A stretch of 64,000 nt of DNA from Thalassia testudinum (taxonomy: Eukaryota; Streptophyta; Magnoliopsida; Alismatales; Hydrocharitaceae), in contig JAZHRO010000073.1 in NCBI GenBank assembly GCA_037157565.1, forward strand, positions 15,940,501-16,004,500, written 5' to 3'. Under the pieces are notes generated by a model. That model ran no database searches. It was not told the origin of the DNA and saw nothing but the letters and a program-made list of their open reading frames with translations. The position numbers and the translations under genes are program-made. This document shows positions 45,933 to 58,012 of this stretch, piece by piece. How positions within the stretch are numbered: the first letter of the stretch is position 1; every line of letters starts with the position of its first letter.

Positions 45933-47014
45933 TGACTAGTCGATTGTTCGCTTTAAAAGTCATTTGTAGTTTGATGTGGTGGAAAAATCGACTAATCAAC
46001 AATTAAAATAACCACTCGTAGAAGAGCGGGTTGTATCCACAGGGAGGCAATGACGTATTTAAGTTCGCACCAATTAAAAATGTATGTTTGTAGTTAGTTT
46101 AGACGAGAATCGAGCCAAATCTGCCTTCAGATTAAGGTAATATCAAGAAAACATGCTGAAATGGCAATTTTAACAACTAGAGGATATTTTTTGCAATACA
46201 ATTCAATAAAATATCAATAAAAGTTGGCAATGGCAGAAAATGTAAATATTAATGGCCCTTTTACTATAGCAAATTAGGGGATTTCTTCCCCTTGGCTGTG
46301 CGCGAAGAGGAGTGGACGGCCGGATGCGGGAAGCTCGGAGGAAGTCCCTTGGACCGAGGGCTTCGAAACGGTGGTGGCGATGTGTCACGCGGCGGCCGGA
46401 GGCGGCTGGACGACCTCCGACGGAGGTGGCTGCAGCCGGTGCTGCAGCTGCTGTTGTTGGGCGTGGCACGCGCTGATGGAGGCGTGGGCGGACTGCTGCG
46501 TGCTCTATTGGCGGTGAGGCGCGCGCGGGACTGCTGGCGGCAGGACGCAGGTGGGTGGTCCTGCAGGTGCGGCTGCAGCTGGAGTGGGTGTGCACTGCTA
46601 TCGGTGCGGGGAAGGTGTTGCGGGCGCAGGAACACACGCGTGAGGTTCTGTAGGCATGGGAGGAGGGCGTGCGTGGACTGTTGGGCATTGCTGGAACGGT
46701 GGGGGTGGCTTCAGACGTGTGCGCAGGCTGATGCGCGCGGGTGAGCGGTGAGGTGCAGGCTGAAGGTGAGCGGGTGGACTTCGGACAGGTGCGCCGGCAG
46801 TTGCGCATGGAGATGGCGAAGGCTGCAGGCACGGAGAAGGTGGAGTGAGTAGGCGTGAGGGCTGGAGGCTATGCACGCCTTGCATGCAGTTGGAGATGAG
46901 CGGGTGGCTGCTGCGGCGTGGGTGGTGGAAGTGAAGTGAGCTGACGGAGATTGCTGCTGGAGTGGTGCGGGTGGCTTCAGACGTCCGGGAAATTTCCCGG
47001 ACGTCTTAAGTGAC
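45933..47014 (-). repeat. 5' LTR of the AAGAC-flanked element, first part
   Basis: This is the U5-side 1082 bases of the 5' LTR, collinear with 36300-37379. It carries a perfect 28 bp palindrome at 46979-47006 (arms AGACGTCCGGGAAA). The LTR is interrupted after GTGAC (47010-47014) by another element and resumes at 60776. TTGTAGT at 45964-45970 is a weak version of the tRNA-Asp-like U5 motif. Confidence 0.9.
47010..47014. other. Target-site duplication GTGAC, left copy
   Basis: GTGAC directly before the LTR start at 47015; the identical copy is at 60771-60775. Removing the element and one copy restores collinearity with the sister LTR at 37372-37385. Confidence 0.95.
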
Positions 47015-49772
47015 TGTTGGTGGTGGTCGGACAGTCGGTTTCGTGTTATATATCGTTGTAGTAAAGCCGGTTGTCACCAACGTTTCATATAAAATTTTTA
47101 TTACTCGGAAAACTGAAAGAGTTCCCGAGGTCGAACTCAGGGAGCAAGTTATATTCTAGAGATATACAAGTTCTATTACAAAAATAAAGAGAGAGAGAGA
47201 GAGAGATGAAAATTTGGCTTCTTCTTCTTTTCTTCTTTCTTCCTCTTTGTCTTTGGTTTTTCCTGTTCTTTGTTCTTCTTCTTCTTCTGCAATCTTCAGA
47301 TCTTCCCCTCGTGCTCTTCTTCTTCTGTTCTTCCTTCTACTTTCTTCAGATTTTTCTTCTGCTTTCTTCCTTGTCAGATCGTCTTCTTCTTTTCTTGCTT
47401 CTTGCTTCTTTTCATTTCTTCTTCTGCAATCGTGGTGTTTCTGCCTTCGGCTACTAAGTCTCCCTTCCTTCTTCTTCAGCCTGCCTTCTGTGTTGCTCTG
47501 GCTGCTGGCTGTCCGTCGTCTGGCCCGGTGCTTCGACGACTTAACTGAGCAGTTGCTACAGTGCAGCTGCTTCTTCTTCCGCAGTCCTTCACCTGTGCCT
47601 GCACGCTCAAGAGTTCATCAGAAGGCAAAAACCTACTCTACCCCCCTCCCCCGCGTATCTCTCTCTCTGAAATCACTCATCGGAAGCTCTCCCAGAGCGC
47701 TACCGGGTAATCGGGTTCGGATCAGGCCCGGGTCCAGGCCCACCGGCGTGCGTGGTGGGCGAGGAGTGCAGGTCAGTCTAATCGGGTCGGGCCAGGTCCG
47801 CGGAGCGTGGTCACGGACGAGGCCGAGTCGGGTCGGGTCGGGTGAGAGGGACCTCACCCCGTGGTAACTGAGGCAAACAGCATACGGCAGGTTTTCAATT
47901 TATGTGTCCGCGCGCCTTTGAGAGATTCCGAGGTGGGACTAAATGTCCCACCCCAAGTCTCTTACGCCTGCAGCAGGGATGGTGCTCCCAATTGCGTCAG
48001 CTGTTGAGGCGTACAGCTCCAATCGAGGGCCAGGGTGTGTGCGTGAGATTCTTCCGCGCTGGCCGTGGCTATTCAATCTGGGATATCTCGGCTTGGAGCA
48101 ACCTCGAGCAGGCTTCGAGCTTCCTCGCCAATGGCGGCCAAGGCCTGGAACCTGAAACCAATGGCACGGCCTCTCGGCCAAATCAGACAGGCGGAGGACC
48201 TTCGCCGTGGCACGGCGAAGGTGGTCAGGGGGTCTGCAGGGGGCGAGAGGGGGCTGTCTGGTCGTCCTAGGTCAAACTGTGAGCGAGGGAGTGGGTGTGT
48301 TCGGTGGGTCTGCAGGGGGTGTTTGGTGGGAAGTGGAAGGGCGGAAGAGGATCAGGGTGAGGAGGCGGAAGTTCTGCGGTGGTCGGCGAGCCGTGTGGGT
48401 CGCTGAGGTGATGGGAGCGGCTCGCCGGAGGGTGGTCGGAGGCGGAGAGGATGAGGGTGAACAGGGTCGGTAGAGGGCTTAATTGACTAAATCGAAAGCG
48501 GGGAAAGAAAGAGGAGGAGAAGGGGAGTAAGCCTAACTTAACTGCAGGGACGAAGGGGGATGAACAGGGCGACAGTCGTATCGACTGTCGCCGGAGAAGA
48601 TGATGCTCAGGGAGAGGGGCGGCGGCGAGCAGAAGGCTGGAGAGGCGCCAGCTGGGTGCGGCGTGGCGCGGGAAGAGCAGGGGAGGAGGACTCTGCTGCT
48701 GGTAGTGCGGCAGAGCGAAGAGGTGGAGGGAGAGGAAGTCGCCGGAGCTGGTGAGCGTCTGCCGGAGAAAGAAGAGAAGAAAGCTGGGGGTTTTCTCCGT
48801 CAGATCCAGGCTGCCTTGGTCGGTGGAGCGGCGGGGGGTATTTATAGGGTTGAAGCAGGGAGGAAGGCGGAGGGAGACGACGTGTCTCCCTCGCCGGAGC
48901 ATGGTCGGAATTCGAACCCATACCGTCCGTGCGTTCGCACGGCCGGTAGGGGGGGCTGCAAGGACCATGGGGGTGCTCCTGCGACGGCTGACGACGCAGG
49001 GCACCCTCATGTACACATGCCAGGTCCTCCACCTTACCCTGCGCGGCGCCATGCTCCGCGCAAGGTCGCCGGAGCATGGTGCTGGCAGGGTTTTGCAGGA
49101 GGGACCTGTTTGCAAAGAACGAAGGAGAGTTAGGGGCCTAAATGCGAGGGTTCAAAAGTTGAGGGCCAAAGAGTAAATATATGAGGACCAAAGTGTAAAG
49201 TCGGTCAAGGAGGTTTCTTCTTAGGCTCAAGTTTTTATACATGACTAATTAGGACCTAAGGAATCTGATGGTGAAATTTATTTTCATATTAAACCTTTTT
49301 TGACCGGTCAATTTGCGCAAAAACCCAAATTAAGTTGTTAATTGGGCATGGTTCTCAATGTAGGTCAAAATGGGTTCTAAAGGCCAAATTGAAGGTTCTA
49401 AACCCTAGAGATTATTTTTATATGAATTTTAGAGGGTTTATTCTATTTTTACTTTGCCTCGAACCTTGTGAATTGAAGTGGGTTGTTTTAGGGTTACAGA
49501 TTATCATTTGGTTCCTTGAAAGTGCTGTAGCCCTTGCTAGATCATCTCGTCCCACTTTTATTCTTATTAAGCTGTTCTGACCTGTGTTTGGGCCCTGAAT
49601 TACCCTGTATGCAGATTATACTGGTAAAATTGCACTTTTACCCCTTATGACTGGTTTTCTTCTCAAACTCAGAATTCTCTGAGTTAAGCCTTTCCTTGAG
49701 ATATGTAGGAGCTTTTATCCTTTGTATTGGGTCAAAATGAGCTAGTTATGGCTCATGATGAGGTTCTCATCA
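47015..49772 (-). repeat. 3' LTR of the young Athila-like element, 2758 bp
   Basis: On the - strand it runs from TGATGAGAACCTCATCATGA to ...CACCAACA. Features, mirrored in the other LTR: a canonical CTATAAATA (48839-48846), a conserved USE/TATA pair (47897-47939), a CTT-rich tract (47213-47480), a GA microsatellite (47182-47205), and the tRNA-Asp-like TCGTTGTAGTA (47053-47063). Long frames on both strands, including one of 282 codons, have no homology and cross the promoter, so I do not call genes. Confidence 0.95.
47897..47952 (-). promoter_or_regulatory. LTR core promoter: USE-like motif plus TATA-like box
   Basis: On the - strand a palindrome GGTGGGAC...GTCCCACC (47932-47952) contains GTCCCACCTCG (47929-47939, 10 of 11 to the plant snRNA USE). 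It is followed after exactly 24 bases by CATAAATT (47897-47904). The site lies about 880 bases before the U5 end, close to the 730-820 in the two related LTRs. Confidence 0.62.
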
Positions 49773-50104
49773 TACCCCCATGCCTAGCTTTTGCTAGTCC
49801 CTTAGCAAAAAAACTTAAGGTTTCAACCCTTGTTCTAGACCATGAAGTTTTCAATGGTTTTAGATAAGTGCCTTTTTATTTGAGCATAGATTAGGTTAGA
49901 ATGCTGACCATAGGCCTAAAAGATACTCTAGTACCAATCAAGATCCAAATCTGTCTAGCCTTAGCCTCAGTCTTTTAGCAAAGGTTTTTAAGGCCCGCAA
50001 GAACTAACCTAAGGTTTATTGGACTTCGTGGTTAAAGCACCCGTGCTTGAAATGATTTTAGCCCTGGCTCAGTTCGCAGTGCGTTTTGTAAGAGAGAGAT
50101 AGAA

Positions 50105-50161
<57 letters not shown>

Positions 50162-51392
50162 GAGAGTTTTCTCTCTCTTTTTTCTTTTTAGTTCTAGTCT
50201 AGGGTTGGCTTTTCAACACGGTCTGTATCAGATTCCTTGCTCCCATCATCAATCCTCAAGGGTTCCTGGCGATCGATGCTTCGAGATAGCACCGCCCATG
50301 GCAACCCCCGGAACCCTGGCTATTGAGATTTCGAGATAATCCCATCCATGGTATTCCGTGGCCGAATCCAGACCCTGGCAATTGACACTTCGAGATAATG
50401 CCATCCATGGAATCTGAACCAGCAGAGTGCTTACATGCCCCCCGTAGGATATGTAAATATCCTAAGAGACAAGCACCGAGGAGATGATATTTTGTTACGC
50501 ATCTTCGAGGGGATTTCCCGCCTCTCCGCGCTGGGAACTCGTCCAAATCAACTTGTGTTGATCGGCCATTCCTATTCTAGGTGTTCTTTTCAGATTTTTG
50601 CGACGCTTCTGCGTGATTCTGATTTTTACGCTTACTGAACCAGGCTGTGTGTGAGATTAGGGTGCTTAGGTTACTGAGTCCCGTAAACCAAAAATTAGTT
50701 AACGAGGTCGAATACTTCCTAAGCTTTAGACCTAATACTTCAGCCTTTCATTTTCCTCAACCTCTTGAGGAGTGTCCAGATCTTAATGAGTACTAAGAGT
50801 CTATTCAAGAATGCCTAAGGTTTGCATTCTTACTAATCTCATTGTGCACTTTTCAGTTATTTTCTTGAATGAGGTCTAGAACTTAGGTTAATTCCTTAGT
50901 TCCTTACTAATGACTATCAACTTTTCTTATAATTTTGTGCTCCTTTTTCATTTTGTTTCTTCTCTCCTTCACAAAATTTTCCTTCTCCTCTTTTCCTCTT
51001 ATTCTTTTTCGAAAAATTTTTTTTTTTTTTTTTTTTTTAATTTTTATGGTATTTTTGGCATATGTGAATTTTTTTGTTTGAAACCTTTTCTTACGAGTTT
51101 TTGCACTTTCACACCCCCCCATGCCTAAGATTTGCAATGTCCTCATTGTAACCTAGGGGGTCTTAGTTCATTCCTTAAGACAGAAATTTGGGTGAGTGGA
51201 TGGGTCGAGTTGAATTTTTGCGGACGATTTCAAATTTCAGATGCGAATATCTGAGTTGGGGTCGGCTGTCTATAAGGGTGAACTTCGAGTGCTGAAAGGT
51301 GTCAGAACAAGTTTCAGGTTTTTAAAGAGAATGACGGGTTGCCTCCCGTTAAGCGCTGAGTTTTACGCCATCGGCTGGGCGCAATAAGCTCA
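49773..51392 (-). other. 3' untranslated region: two polypurine copies, repeats, T54 tract
   Basis: The polypurine tract lies at 49773-49786 beside a hairpin TTTTGCTA/TAGCAAAA (49789-49810). A homopolymer of 54 T (50107-50160) is A-rich in the transcript. Three repeats with TTCGAGATA and CCATGG lie near 50278, 50328 and 50384. Another T tract is at 51017-51038. A second polypurine copy (51113-51130) lies beside CAATG-TCCT-CATTG (51135-51148). The last 47 codons of the ancestral pol frame lie at 51393-51533, ending in TGA at 51390-51392. Confidence 0.75.
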
Positions 51393-51533
51393 AGGGGAAA
51401 GGAGGATATGAGATGCCTCAGCCAAATCAGTAGAAGTTACATCAATGAACGGCTTGAGTCTTTGACCATTCACGATGAAAGGTTCAGAATCGTGGCTGAG
51501 TGGACTGATTTCGATTGCTCCATTTCCAAAAAC

Positions 51534-54500
51534 CTATCGGACCAAATATGGTCCGACCCACTTAGATCTCAGTTTTCCTGGGAAGAGTTTGAGTCGGGCA
51601 TCAAAGAGTAGGACCTTTTGACCAGGATGGAAGATCTTTCTTGAGATGTGTTTGTCGTGGAAGGCTTTAACCCGCTCCTTGTAGATTTGCGAGTTCTCGT
51701 ACGCGTCTGTGCGTAATTCATCGATCTCGCTGATTTGGAGTTTTCTGTGGGTCCCAGCCTTGGAAAGATCTAGATTACAGTTCCGTACTGCCCAATAGGC
51801 TTTATGCTCCAGTTCGACGGGAAGGTGGCATGCCTTTCCGTACACCAATCTAAAGGGAGACATGCCCAATTGGGTCTTGTGGGCGGTCCTATAGGCCCAC
51901 AATGCTTCCGGAAGTCGGGCCGACCAGTCCTTCCTGTCAGGTCGAACAGTGACCTGTAGGATTTTCTTGATCTCCCGATTCGACAGCTCAGCTAGACCAT
52001 TAGTTTGGGGATGGTAAGGAGTAGAGATTCGGTGAGACACCCCGTATTTGGTCATCAGTGACCTAAACTGAGCATTTGTGAAATGGGTCCCCCCATCAGA
52101 GATTATTGCACGAGGAATCCCGAACCTTGAGAAAATGTGTTGATGAATGAATTTGAGAACGATTTTGTGATCACAGGTTCGGGTCGGTATGGCTTCGATC
52201 CATTTGGACACGTAGTCCACAGCCAACAGAATGTATTCGAAACCATCCGAAACAGGAAAGGGGCCCATAAAATCAATCCCCCAAACATCAAAGATTTCGC
52301 ATACTAGAATCGGTTGCATAGGCATCATGTTGCGATGGCTCATGTTGCCCAAAGTCTGGCAACGACTGCATGCCTTGCAATGACTGTATGCGTCTTTGAA
52401 CAGTGTGGGCCAGTAAAAGCCGCACTGGAGGACTTTTGATGCGGTTTTATGCCCGGCAAAATGGCCACCGCATGCCTGGTCATGGCAGAAAGAGAGGATA
52501 TTGTTGACTTCCCCTTCCGGGATACATCTCCGGATGATCTGATCGGCACCTATGCGGAAGAGGTACGGGTCTTCCCAAATGTAATACTTGGCATCGGAGC
52601 GTAATTTGTCTTTCTTGGCCTTCGGCCAATCGGACGGGGTCTGATGAGATGCCAAGTAATTTACAATATTAGCAAACCATGGAAGGCTAGTACCAATAGT
52701 CAGCAGGTGCTCATCGGGAAAATGCTCAGAGATGGGTCCGGAAGGGTCTATCATTTCAGAAGGAAGACGGGACAAGTGATCAGCTACCACGTTTTGTTTT
52801 CCCGCTTTATCGCGAATCTCGAGGTCAAATTCTTGCAACAGCAAGATCCATCGGATCAATCGAGGCTTCGCGTCCTTCTTTGCAAGGAGATGCCTCACAG
52901 CTGTGTGATCCGAGTATATGATGACATGGGAACCCAGAAGGTATGATCTGAATTTCTCTAGGGCAAATACTACAGCTAGCAGCTCTTTCTCAGTAACTGT
53001 ATAGTTACGCTGAGCTTCATCGAGTGTTTTGCTGGCGTAGTAAATGACCACAGGTTTCTTGTCATTCTTCTGCCCCAAAACCGCTCCTACAGCGAAGTCG
53101 GATGCATCACACATGATCTCAAAGGGTTGAGACCAATCAGGGGACTGTAGGATCGGGGCTTGGGTGACTCGGTCACGCAGGATTTCAAATGCTTGAGTGC
53201 ATTCCTTGGAGATTTCGAAGGGAACATCCTTGGAGAGAAGAGTGGTCAGGGGGCGTGCGATTTTTGAGAAATCAGGGATAAATCGTCGATAAAAACCGAC
53301 ATGCCCTAAAAAGGATCGGATGTCCCTGATCGAGCTAGGCATGGGAAGGCGAGAAATCAGATTAACCTTAGCTCGATCCACTTGGATACCTTTCTCCGAA
53401 ATTGAGTGTCCCAGGACAATTCCCTCAGGCACCATGAAATGGCTCTTTTCCCAGGAAAGAACCAAATTCACGTCGATGCACCGCCTGAGTATCTGGACCA
53501 AGTGCTGGAGGCAATCGTCGAATGATGCTCCGAAAACTGAAAAGTCATCCATGAAGACTTCCAGATAATCACCTACCATATCTGAGAATATGGCAAGCAT
53601 GCATCGCTGAAAAGTAGCGGGTGCATTGCAAAGACCGAAAGGCATCCTTCGGAAAGCGTATGTTCCGAAGGGGCAGGTGAATGTGGTCTTTTCTTGGTCC
53701 TCAGGATGGATTGCCACCTGGTTATAACCGGAGTACCCGTCAAGAAAGCAGAAGAACCTATTTCCCGCTAGTTTTTCGAGAATTTGATCAATGAAGGGTA
53801 GTGGGAAATGATCCTTCTTCGTGGAGGAATTGAGTCGACGGTAATCTATACAGACTCTCCACGAGTTGGCTAATCGGGTAGGAATGATTTCTCCGGTCTC
53901 AGTCGTTATAGTGGTGAGTCCTGCCTTCTTAGGCACGACCTGAATCGGGCTCACCCAACGACTATCGGAGATCGGGTAGATGATCCCGGCATCTAACCAC
54001 TTGATGATCTCCTTTTTCACGACCTCCTGCAGATTAGGGTTTAAGCGTCTCTGCATTTCACGAGAAGGTCGTGTGCCCTCTTCTGAATAGATATGATGAG
54101 TACAATAAGAGGGACTTATTCCAGTCAAATCATCGAGGGTCCATCCGATGGCTCTGCGATGTTGCTGGAGGACAACAATCAGACGGGATTCCTGTTCAGG
54201 ATTAAGGTTGGAATTGATGATCACAGGAAGGGTCTGATTAGAACCCAAAAAGATGTATTTCAAATGAGCAGGAAGGGGTTTCAGTTCAAGGATGGGGTTT
54301 TCAGCAGCAGCGGGTGGTTCAGTATAGATGTGAGGTTCAAGGGTGGGAGTTACTGGGTTGTTCACATCCGGATTGGACTCCTCTATTTGCGGGTCAAGAT
54401 CCTTCTGTGGTTGATGAGGAATACTCAAGTCATTCTGGAGGTGTGATTCATCAACCAAAGTCTTGATGTCACAAATTTGCTCGATGACGCCGCAATTAAT

Positions 54501-57089
54501 TCCTTGTTGGGCCTTAAATATATCAATTTTCAGTGTTTGATCTCCAAACTTAAGCTCTATTTGGCCCTCCTCACAGCTGATGTTGGCTCTAGCAGTAGCC
54601 AAGAAAGGTCTCCCTAGAATGATTGGTGTATCCCTAGGGTTCTCAGGTGCATCCATGTCTAAGACTATAAAGTCCACTGGAAAATAGAAATCCCGCACTC
54701 TTACGATAACATCCTCGAGAATCCCTTTTGGTGACTTTATAGATCGATCTGCTAATTGTAATGTCACCTCAGTTGGTTTCAGCTCAGATTCTTCCAGATG
54801 GTCAAGTAAGGATGTGGGTATCAGATTTATAGATGCACCTAAGTCTAACAATGCTCTGTCAAATTGGGTACCACCTATCTTACAGGAGATCAGGGGAGTT
54901 CCAGGATCTTTTGCCTTGGGTGGGAGTCTACTAAGGATTACAGAGCTGGCTTGCTCTGACAGAACAATTGGGTTCCCTCCCTTGGTTCGCGGCTTACGCT
55001 GGGGTGTACATATATTCTTTAGAAATCGTGCGTAAGCTGGTACGTGGTGGATTGCATCCATCAAGGGGATGTTTATGTGGACCTGCTCAAAGAGCTTGAC
55101 CAGGTCCTCCTCAGGGGCCACGGGTTTGGTGGTCTTCTTTTCCTTGGTCAGGGCCTCGGGAAACGGGATCTTGGTTGGTTCCTCTAGGATAGGTCCTGGT
55201 TGTGGGTCTGGAACAACGGTACCTTGGATAACTATCCTAGGGTCATGATTATCAGGCTGGGAGTGGTTTGGATAACGCGGGTCCTGAGTTGTCTTACCAC
55301 TACGTGTTGTTACAGCATTTAATCCGGCCTGATTTTGGTTTGGATTTGGTAGGAGGGGTGGCTGCTGCTGAAATCCCGTATGAGAAGTAGAGGCTTCCAT
55401 CTCGTCTGGAGATGGGGCAGTAGGGGCCTGATAAATCCATTGAGCGTGGCCTAAATTTGGATTCATAACGCGCTTCTGGGTTGGCACGTTATTTGGGTTA
55501 GGAAGGGGTTGGGAAGGGAGTGTGCCTGGCTGGCGAGAATTTGCCAACTGGGCCAGCTGAGTTTTAACTTCAGTAAGCTCGTCCTGGTGCTGTTTTTGAA
55601 TGGCCGCATTCGATTTTTGAATGTCAGCCAGAGTCTGAAGGATTAAGGACATTTGATCTTGATTTGGCCCTGATGGATAAGTAGGGTTGGGCCGAGGCTG
55701 AGGCGGCTGGTAGTGATGAGAGGGCTGTGGGCGGGACTGAAAAGGTGGTCTTCGGGTTTGAGGATTTCCCGCCCACTGAAAATTTGGATGGTTTCGCCAT
55801 CCAGGGTTGTAAGTATTGGAGAATGGGTCGTTCTGGATGGCGTTGAGGTCCTCGCAGGTCTGAGGAACCTCCTGAGAATCAGGGAAAGGGGGAATGGAGT
55901 TCCCCCGACTGGTGAAGAAAGGATCGGATGATCTTCCAGTCCAAGAATCAGATGGGGATGGATATGGATCCATCCCAGGGGAGGATCGGTGGAGGATGTT
56001 TTGCACAGTCTCCTGTGTGGAAGGAGGTTGTGCAAAGGAGTTACGTGCAGAGGTGGCTCGCTGCAAGTGCTGAGTCAGCTCATCCACCTTCTTTTCAATA
56101 ATTGAGACCTTGTCCAATCGACTGGCCATTAATTCCAGGTCGACTGATGCGGACAGGCCCTGCATCTCATGTGCTCCCTTAAGATTCGTCGCTGCGCGGG
56201 TATTCGTCCTGTCGAATAATCCCATGGAGTCATTGTTGATGGAGTTCTCGCACATGTTTTCGAGAATCTCCCATACGGTGTCTTCATGTTGACCCATGAT
56301 GTTTCCTCCGCAGGTTGCATTGACGAAAAGGCGGATGTCCTCACGGAGTCCCTGGTAAAAAGATTGGACTTGTTCCCATTTAGGAACTCCGTGATGGGGG
56401 CACTTCCTCATGAGATCCTGAAAACGATCCCATGCTTCATGGAGAGGTTCTCCTGATTGTTGAGTGAAGTGTGTAATCTGATGGCGCAAGGCGTTGGTCC
56501 GACCAACGGGAAAGAACTTTTTCAAAAACTCGGATTGAAGTTCTTCCCAAGTGTTGATCGGCCGGGTCTGAGTTTGATACCAATGGGCGGCCTTGTCCAT
56601 AAGAGAAAAGGAGAACATCTTCATGAGAAGAATATCCCGATTTTGCGCATCTGATCCAAAAGTGTGGGCCAGATGTTTAAGCTGTTTGATGTGCTGGAAG
56701 GGATCTTCAGAATTAAGCCCATGGAATTTAGGTATAGCGTGAATCATGTTGGGCTTTAGTTCGGAATCAGGTCCTCCAATCGGGATTCTAACTCGAGGCT
56801 CAATGGCCACCGCAGCAGGATTGTAGTGGTCCCGCATCATAGGACGCTGCGGTGGGTGCACGAAGTTTTGGAAGAGGTCATTGAGTCGCTGGAGCTGGTG
56901 TTCCAGATTATTTTCTTCCTCAACTGGCTGAGCCATGATGGGGGAAGAAGAAGAACTTGGTTCTGAATCAGAAGAGAGAATAATGTGAGGGTGTTGCTGC
57001 ACAAACACGGGCGTCGAGGCTTGGCCTTGACGAGAGTGAATTTCTAAAGGAGGTCTTAAGGGTGGTCTTAGAGACCTCCTTCCGTACAT
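51534..57089 (-). CDS. gag-pol: Athila-like Gag-Pol polyprotein, 1851 aa
   Basis: One open frame encodes particle protein, protease, RT, RNase H and integrase for cytoplasmic reverse transcription and nuclear integration. It starts at [10 protein letters not shown], as in two relatives. Approximate residues: capsid 118-285 ([13 protein letters not shown]); Pro/Gln-rich linker without a CCHC knuckle 330-680; protease with [12 protein letters not shown] near 746; RT 1010-1210 with FMDD near 1177; RNase H 1320-1440 ([17 protein letters not shown]); integrase zinc domain 1533-1573; core D, D and E near 1608, 1663 and 1701; GPY near 1847. It ends at a TAG (51534-51536) just after KWVGPYLVR. Relatives continue, and the frame here stays readable for 47 more codons to TGA at 51390. 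All visible catalytic residues are present. Confidence 0.93.
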   Translation of the reverse strand: MYGRRSLRPPLRPPLEIHSRQGQASTPVFVQQHPHIILSSDSEPSSSSSPIMAQPVEEENNLEHQLQRLNDLFQNFVHPPQRPMMRDHYNPAAVAIEPRVRIPIGGPDSELKPNMIHAIPKFHGLNSEDPFQHIKQLKHLAHTFGSDAQNRDILLMKMFSFSLMDKAAHWYQTQTRPINTWEELQSEFLKKFFPVGRTNALRHQITHFTQQSGEPLHEAWDRFQDLMRKCPHHGVPKWEQVQSFYQGLREDIRLFVNATCGGNIMGQHEDTVWEILENMCENSINNDSMGLFDRTNTRAATNLKGAHEMQGLSASVDLELMASRLDKVSIIEKKVDELTQHLQRATSARNSFAQPPSTQETVQNILHRSSPGMDPYPSPSDSWTGRSSDPFFTSRGNSIPPFPDSQEVPQTCEDLNAIQNDPFSNTYNPGWRNHPNFQWAGNPQTRRPPFQSRPQPSHHYQPPQPRPNPTYPSGPNQDQMSLILQTLADIQKSNAAIQKQHQDELTEVKTQLAQLANSRQPGTLPSQPLPNPNNVPTQKRVMNPNLGHAQWIYQAPTAPSPDEMEASTSHTGFQQQPPLLPNPNQNQAGLNAVTTRSGKTTQDPRYPNHSQPDNHDPRIVIQGTVVPDPQPGPILEEPTKIPFPEALTKEKKTTKPVAPEEDLVKLFEQVHINIPLMDAIHHVPAYARFLKNICTPQRKPRTKGGNPIVLSEQASSVILSRLPPKAKDPGTPLISCKIGGTQFDRALLDLGASINLIPTSLLDHLEESELKPTEVTLQLADRSIKSPKGILEDVIVRVRDFYFPVDFIVLDMDAPENPRDTPIILGRPFLATARANISCEEGQIELKFGDQTLKIDIFKAQQGINCGVIEQICDIKTLVDESHLQNDLSIPHQPQKDLDPQIEESNPDVNNPVTPTLEPHIYTEPPAAAENPILELKPLPAHLKYIFLGSNQTLPVIINSNLNPEQESRLIVVLQQHRRAIGWTLDDLTGISPSYCTHHIYSEEGTRPSREMQRRLNPNLQEVVKKEIIKWLDAGIIYPISDSRWVSPIQVVPKKAGLTTITTETGEIIPTRLANSWRVCIDYRRLNSSTKKDHFPLPFIDQILEKLAGNRFFCFLDGYSGYNQVAIHPEDQEKTTFTCPFGTYAFRRMPFGLCNAPATFQRCMLAIFSDMVGDYLEVFMDDFSVFGASFDDCLQHLVQILRRCIDVNLVLSWEKSHFMVPEGIVLGHSISEKGIQVDRAKVNLISRLPMPSSIRDIRSFLGHVGFYRRFIPDFSKIARPLTTLLSKDVPFEISKECTQAFEILRDRVTQAPILQSPDWSQPFEIMCDASDFAVGAVLGQKNDKKPVVIYYASKTLDEAQRNYTVTEKELLAVVFALEKFRSYLLGSHVIIYSDHTAVRHLLAKKDAKPRLIRWILLLQEFDLEIRDKAGKQNVVADHLSRLPSEMIDPSGPISEHFPDEHLLTIGTSLPWFANIVNYLASHQTPSDWPKAKKDKLRSDAKYYIWEDPYLFRIGADQIIRRCIPEGEVNNILSFCHDQACGGHFAGHKTASKVLQCGFYWPTLFKDAYSHCKACSRCQTLGNMSHRNMMPMQPILVCEIFDVWGIDFMGPFPVSDGFEYILLAVDYVSKWIEAIPTRTCDHKIVLKFIHQHIFSRFGIPRAIISDGGTHFTNAQFRSLMTKYGVSHRISTPYHPQTNGLAELSNREIKKILQVTVRPDRKDWSARLPEALWAYRTAHKTQLGMSPFRLVYGKACHLPVELEHKAYWAVRNCNLDLSKAGTHRKLQISEIDELRTDAYENSQIYKERVKAFHDKHISRKIFHPGQKVLLFDARLKLFPGKLRSKWVGPYLVR

Positions 57090-57992
57090 GCACAGTTGGG
57101 AGAGGTAAGTTTAGAAGGTGATGGACCCAATCAAGTCACCCAAAAATGTGTTGGGTGACTATAGAGGTGCGGGGCAGATGGACCCCTTGATCAGAAAGAT
57201 CGTCCACCTGAGAATTACCTGGGCAGCCAGAGAGGGAGAGTCCCGCGAAGACCCCTACACGGTAGAGCGTCCCCACGGGTTACAGGGTTTCCCCCACCCG
57301 ACCTCTCTTGTCACTGCGGTTCCAGGTAGACCAGAATGGGGATCTTGACCTCTTAAGTCTACCGATTTTAAGATCAGGGTGCTTAAGGTTTCACTTGAAC
57401 TTTAGTCTTTTTAAGTGCAAAGAGTGACCTAATTTAAGGTTGGTTAACCCAAGGGGTCAACTTTACCTATTGTTTTCTTTAAGAGCTTTTAGGTCCTGTC
57501 TTTTAGGGTTCAAGTGTTTAGAGAGCCAATTGTTTAGGATTTTTCTTGTATAGGTATTTTCAGACAAGGGCTTGGGCACACTTCATTTTGTTTTCTCAAT
57601 TCTTGAGTTAAGTAGTGTGTCTCTAAATCCCTAGTGTTGGATCCTAGGTTGGCTCTACTTGGTCCAGTTAATTCTTTGTTGGGTAATTAGGGCTCAAGCA
57701 AGAATGTGTTAGCCCTTAAATACCCTTGATAGTGTGCAGAAATAATGAGTTGAAAACATGCAACTTTTATGGTTACTAAATATGGAAAACAGGTTAGTCC
57801 TATATTGCTTGTTCTTTTCTTTTCTTTCTCTTTAGAGTGTAGGGGTTAATAGTGAGAGAAAAGATTTACCTGTCTTCGGAGTAGTTGTTGTGTGGTTGCG
57901 TGTCTTCTTGAGTACCTGTAGCTGCACAAAAGAGAGGAGATTATCAGAAATTAAAAGATACAGGAATGTTTACCTCTAGAATAGCCGTTGCT
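57090..57992 (-). other. Leader of the young Athila-like element
   Basis: The untranslated leader from PBS to gag. The block at 57180-57345 (on the - strand GGGGGAAACCCTGTAACCC, CTCTACCGTGTAGGGG, CTCTCCC) is nearly identical to those upstream of gag at 20561 and 24330. No gene. Confidence 0.8.
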
Positions 57993-58009
57993 CCCCGGCA
58001 ACGGCGCCA
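57993..58009 (-). other. Primer-binding site, perfect match to tRNA-Asp
   Basis: On the - strand TGGCGCCGTTGCCGGGG, three bases from the LTR end at 58013. It equals the complement of the 3' 17 bases of plant tRNA-Asp(GUC) as I know that tRNA (CCCCGGCAACGGCGCCA). It is the primer site for minus-strand synthesis, not a tRNA gene. Confidence 0.9.
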
Positions 58010-58012
58010 AAA

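Noticed and set aside
47214..47867. 217-codon + strand frame rich in Ser, Phe and Leu (repeated at 58212-58865)
   Set aside because: Translation of the CTT-rich tract in the LTR, antisense to the element; not a membrane protein gene.
48900..48930. Possible Pol III B box (GGTTCGAATTCC on the - strand)
   Set aside because: One base off consensus spacing and no A box at a suitable distance.
48267..49115. 282-codon open frame inside the LTR of the young element (repeated at 59265-60113)
   Set aside because: No recognisable domain, high GC composition, crosses the TATA box at 48839, and overlaps equally long frames on the other strand.
49773..51392. Env-like gene between pol and the 3' LTR, as in some Athila elements
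   Set aside because: No long frame on the - strand; the region is noncoding with repeats and homopolymers.
57993..58009. 3' end of a tRNA-Asp gene on the + strand
   Set aside because: Only the last 17 bases match and they sit three bases from an LTR; this is the primer-binding site.
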